From: Symmachiella dynata
Lineage (GTDB): Bacteria > Planctomycetota > Planctomycetia > Planctomycetales > Planctomycetaceae
NCBI RefSeq assembly: GCF_007747995.1
Contig: NZ_CP036276.1
Coordinates: forward strand, 976,001 to 1,040,000
Length of the DNA: 64,000 nucleotides
Reading direction: 5' to 3'
A program made the position numbers and the translations under genes. Each line of letters starts with the position of its first letter. Position 1 is the first letter of the stretch. The notes below the pieces were generated by a model. That model was not told the origin of the DNA, did not search any database, and saw nothing but the letters and a program-made list of their open reading frames with translations. Shown here one piece after another: positions 61,682-64,000 of the stretch.

Positions 61682-63556
61682 TCACTGCGTGACCGGTTCT
61701 TCTTCCGGATCCACTGCCTCCGACCAAGTTCCTCCCAGGTCGACCAGGAGGCGTTCCACTGAAGTCATCTCCTCGCGCTGCTCAAGAACAGACCGTGCCA
61801 AGGCGGGTTTGTCGGTGATCAGGTTGTCGACGCCGCGACCGATCATGGTCGACATCATGAGTGGATCGTTCACCGTCCAGGCAAAAACCTGCTTTTCGCG
61901 GCCGTGCGCAGTCTGAATGAAGCTCCGGTCGGCCATTTTTAGGTTGACGGCAAAGAAATCCGCGTCCAGCCGCGTCAGGTCCCCTTTGGCCACGGCTGTC
62001 AGCAGTCCGACAGTCCATTGCGGGCGGAGCGACTTCATCTTGGCCACCATCGATTGTTCCAGTGACATGACAATAATGTCGTCCTGCATTCCATGCTCCT
62101 CGACGATTTCGGCGACGCGTTCTTCTAGGCGGTCGTTGTGGCCGTAGAATTTCAACTCGATGTTTACGCGGATTTTACCTTTCGCGAGCGACAAAACTTC
62201 TGCCAAAGTCGGGACGCGTTGGTCGCTGAACTTTGAGTCAAACCAACTGCCGATATCCGCTTTGCGAAGTTCCTCAGCGGTCGCGTTCCAGATTTTCGTG
62301 CCTGGTCCGCCCAGCTTTTTGAGGTCGCTGTCATGCACTACGACAACCACGCCGTCGCGGGTTTCCTGTACATCAATTTCGGCATAATCGGCGCCTTGGT
62401 CAATGGCGCCTTGGATCGATGCCAGTGTGTTTTCCGGGGCTACGGAGGAAGCTCCCCGGTGAGCGGTGATTAAGGTATCCTCCTCGAATTGAACGCTCTG
62501 CAGCAGTCCCGCCCCGATAGCGCCGGCGACGAGCAGCGCTAATAGTGAGCCAAACACAAGCCGTCGCCGAGTCAGTTTCAGTAGAAAGCGGGCCGCACGC
62601 GACTCTTCCTGATAGGTCACCGTTGCGGTTTGGTGGTCTTTGCGATCCAGCGTTTGATAGAGCCCGACGAGCATGACGGCAAACGTAGTGGTGCTTAGTA
62701 GTGTCGAGGCGAAGTTGACGACCGTTCCCAGCAGCAAGATCCCGCCGGCGGCGATCAACACCAGCGCCAAGACGCTCCCCGCTGCAATGATCAGCAAAGT
62801 GCCGATTCCTCCGACGATTGCCGCTGCGATCAGTGAAATCCCAAAGTTGGCGGCCCCCCAGCCGACAATCCAAGCCACGATCGTTTTACGGCGCCCGGCG
62901 GCCAATTTGCCGCTCAGGGAAAGGGCTGCGGAGGGCGAAACGTGTTCGAACAGTAGTAAGGGCAGGGTGTAGATCCAGCCCGAGACCATTCGCACGAACA
63001 CAGCCAGGAAAGCAGCGCCAATCACGGCTCCCAGAGCGAGAGCTGCGAGGAATTCCGGTGGTTTCTTGGTGAGGTAGAAGTTGATGTCGTATTTCGTGAG
63101 CAAGCTCCAGTAGACGATCCCGGCGACGGCTAAAAACGGGACTGCTGCCAAAATGGTCCAAACGACCATCCGCCCGGTGAGTCGCAGGACCGGCCATGCA
63201 TTGCGGGCGGCAATTAACAGGGCTTGGCGGGTCGTCAGCCGTTGGGAGTCAGTGCGGAAATGCACAACCGCCGCCAAGGCGGATTGCTCCAACGCTAGAA
63301 TTGCGACCCAGATGGCTCCGAGGACAACGATGGCGATCCCTCCCGTGGGGCTTAAGAGGAAGGCCAAGATGTCTTGATCGGCGAGGACTTTGCGTCCGGA
63401 GAAGGCAACAAATCCACGAAATAGCGCAGCTGCAATTGGTACCAACGCAACAAAGGCCAGCACCTTAAAAGCTATATCGGTGATGGCCAGGCAGCTCCAA
63501 TTCTGGCGGAACAAACCAATCAGACTGCGAAGTCGAGGCGTTGTTGTGGGCTTCAA
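61682..63556 (-). CDS. Membrane-anchored glycerophosphodiester phosphodiesterase
   Basis: A 624-residue protein. TTG 63556 is the start, with AGGA upstream at good spacing. Residues ~1-350 contain about seven to eight membrane segments of the type fused to GDPD domains. The catalytic TIM barrel follows: AHRGASSVAPENTL (catalytic His), AEIDVQETRDGVVVVVHDSD (metal-binding Glu-Ile-Asp and His-Asp), later RVNIELK (Glu) and FAWTVNDP. All key residues are present. It hydrolyses glycerophosphodiesters or lipids to glycerol-3-phosphate and an alcohol; the barrel should face the periplasm. No clear operon partner. Confidence 0.9.
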   Translation of the reverse strand: MKPTTTPRLRSLIGLFRQNWSCLAITDIAFKVLAFVALVPIAAALFRGFVAFSGRKVLADQDILAFLLSPTGGIAIVVLGAIWVAILALEQSALAAVVHFRTDSQRLTTRQALLIAARNAWPVLRLTGRMVVWTILAAVPFLAVAGIVYWSLLTKYDINFYLTKKPPEFLAALALGAVIGAAFLAVFVRMVSGWIYTLPLLLFEHVSPSAALSLSGKLAAGRRKTIVAWIVGWGAANFGISLIAAAIVGGIGTLLIIAAGSVLALVLIAAGGILLLGTVVNFASTLLSTTTFAVMLVGLYQTLDRKDHQTATVTYQEESRAARFLLKLTRRRLVFGSLLALLVAGAIGAGLLQSVQFEEDTLITAHRGASSVAPENTLASIQGAIDQGADYAEIDVQETRDGVVVVVHDSDLKKLGGPGTKIWNATAEELRKADIGSWFDSKFSDQRVPTLAEVLSLAKGKIRVNIELKFYGHNDRLEERVAEIVEEHGMQDDIIVMSLEQSMVAKMKSLRPQWTVGLLTAVAKGDLTRLDADFFAVNLKMADRSFIQTAHGREKQVFAWTVNDPLMMSTMIGRGVDNLITDKPALARSVLEQREEMTSVERLLVDLGGTWSEAVDPEEEPVTQ

Positions 63557-64000
63557 GACGTGCTTCCTAATGAAATTGTCGAGGAGAGTGCGACAGTATT
63601 CTGGGGCTGTTGTGTATTATGCAGGCCTGGGAGGCAAAAAACGAATGGAAACTGGCTGGTTTTTACCGGAGTGAGTTCGGGGGCGGCGGTCGTTGGTCAG
63701 CCAAGGGAGTTGCCCAGCGAGATTTATAGGGGGAACCAGTGAACCTGTGTGAGGAATTGTGTGTCTTAGCGTTGCTCCTGCTGGGCAAGAGGTGGTGGAG
63801 AAATCGGGTTGTACTGCTTGTTGAGCAGGTGGAACGGTCCATTTTTAAGTTTTTTGGTTTGAAGCAAGCGAGGCCAGTTGACAAATTATGGGGGGGCGAT
63901 ATATTGGCTCCCCCACCAGTAAGTCATTGCTTACAGCGTTCGCGCTGAGGCCGCTGGTTGACTGGTGTTTTCGGTCCAGCAAAGTGCTGGGCGGCTGATG
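63557..64000. other. Right-edge intergenic region
   Basis: 444 bases from the phosphodiesterase start to the window edge. It should hold that gene's promoter. A weak G-run/C-run hairpin (near 63891-63917) was noticed. No gene is supported to the edge; frames here look non-coding. Confidence 0.45.

Noticed and set aside
63888..63925. A possible terminator from a G-run and C-run near the right edge
   Set aside because: The stem is imperfect, there is no T-tract and no gene ends next to it.
1..64000. CRISPR arrays, rRNA, tRNA, insertion sequences or prophage
   Set aside because: No regularly spaced identical repeats, no conserved RNA gene signatures and no transposase, integrase or phage structural protein were seen on either strand.

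Overview
The window reads as a piece of planctomycete chromosome, probably family Planctomycetaceae or a close relative (inference from gene content and style). The signs are a sulfatase, a DUF1549/DUF1553 plus DUF1501 pair, several PQQ-type beta-propeller, LRR and HEAT proteins with signal peptides, many large secreted or lipoprotein hypotheticals, weakly clustered genes on both strands, and intergenic DNA full of short palindromic repeats. No tRNA, rRNA, CRISPR array, transposase, integrase or phage module was seen, so it looks like core or near-core chromosome rather than an island.

Layout. 1-5.2 kb: tail of a Gfo/Idh/MocA oxidoreductase, an LRR lipoprotein, an exported sulfatase and trpE. 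5.6-7.4 kb: mcsA-mcsB, the protein-arginine phosphorylation pair. 7.8-15.6 kb: CoA-binding protein, recQ, a citrate-synthase-like protein, a large TlpA-type thioredoxin protein, a LolA-like lipoprotein and a small hypothetical. 16-25 kb: EF-hand beta-propeller, an M14-like lipoprotein that seems to have lost its zinc ligands, a hypothetical, an MFS transporter, a family 5 uracil-DNA glycosylase and a GT-C glycosyltransferase. 25-30.4 kb: SHOCT-like membrane protein, clpX, a lone Eco57I-type DNA methyltransferase, a small hypothetical and a VWA protein. 30.6-39.5 kb: DUF1549/DUF1553 and DUF1501, a BamB-like propeller, a HEAT protein, a family 4 uracil-DNA glycosylase and a hypothetical. 39.5-44.9 kb: two tandem paralogous membrane proteins, then a BlaI-type repressor and BlaR1-type M56 peptidase. 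45-52 kb: MHS-type MFS transporter, exported hypothetical, ada, and a PAS-GAF-receiver protein. 52.4-63.6 kb: a secreted hypothetical, a 999-residue zinc-ribbon/transglutaminase-like protein, a Ca2+/H+ antiporter, a STAS protein, a CLC channel or transporter and a membrane-anchored glycerophosphodiesterase.

How the genes fit together. McsA, McsB and ClpX are protein quality-control parts. RecQ, two uracil-DNA glycosylases of different families and Ada form a scattered DNA-repair set. The sulfatase and the DUF1549/DUF1501 pair fit the polymer-degrading, large-periplasm lifestyle of planctomycetes. The clearest regulatory unit is the blaI/blaR1-type pair: upstream is a consensus sigma70-type promoter (TTGACA, 16 bp, TATAAT) with two TACGAA-N4-TTCGTA-type dyads 22 bp apart, almost certainly the repressor's own operator. 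No convincing wholly new multi-gene system was found. The best leads are that regulatory unit and its unusual sensor, the degenerate M14 lipoprotein, the tandem paralogs beside the unit, the orphan methyltransferase and the several families of palindromic repeats.
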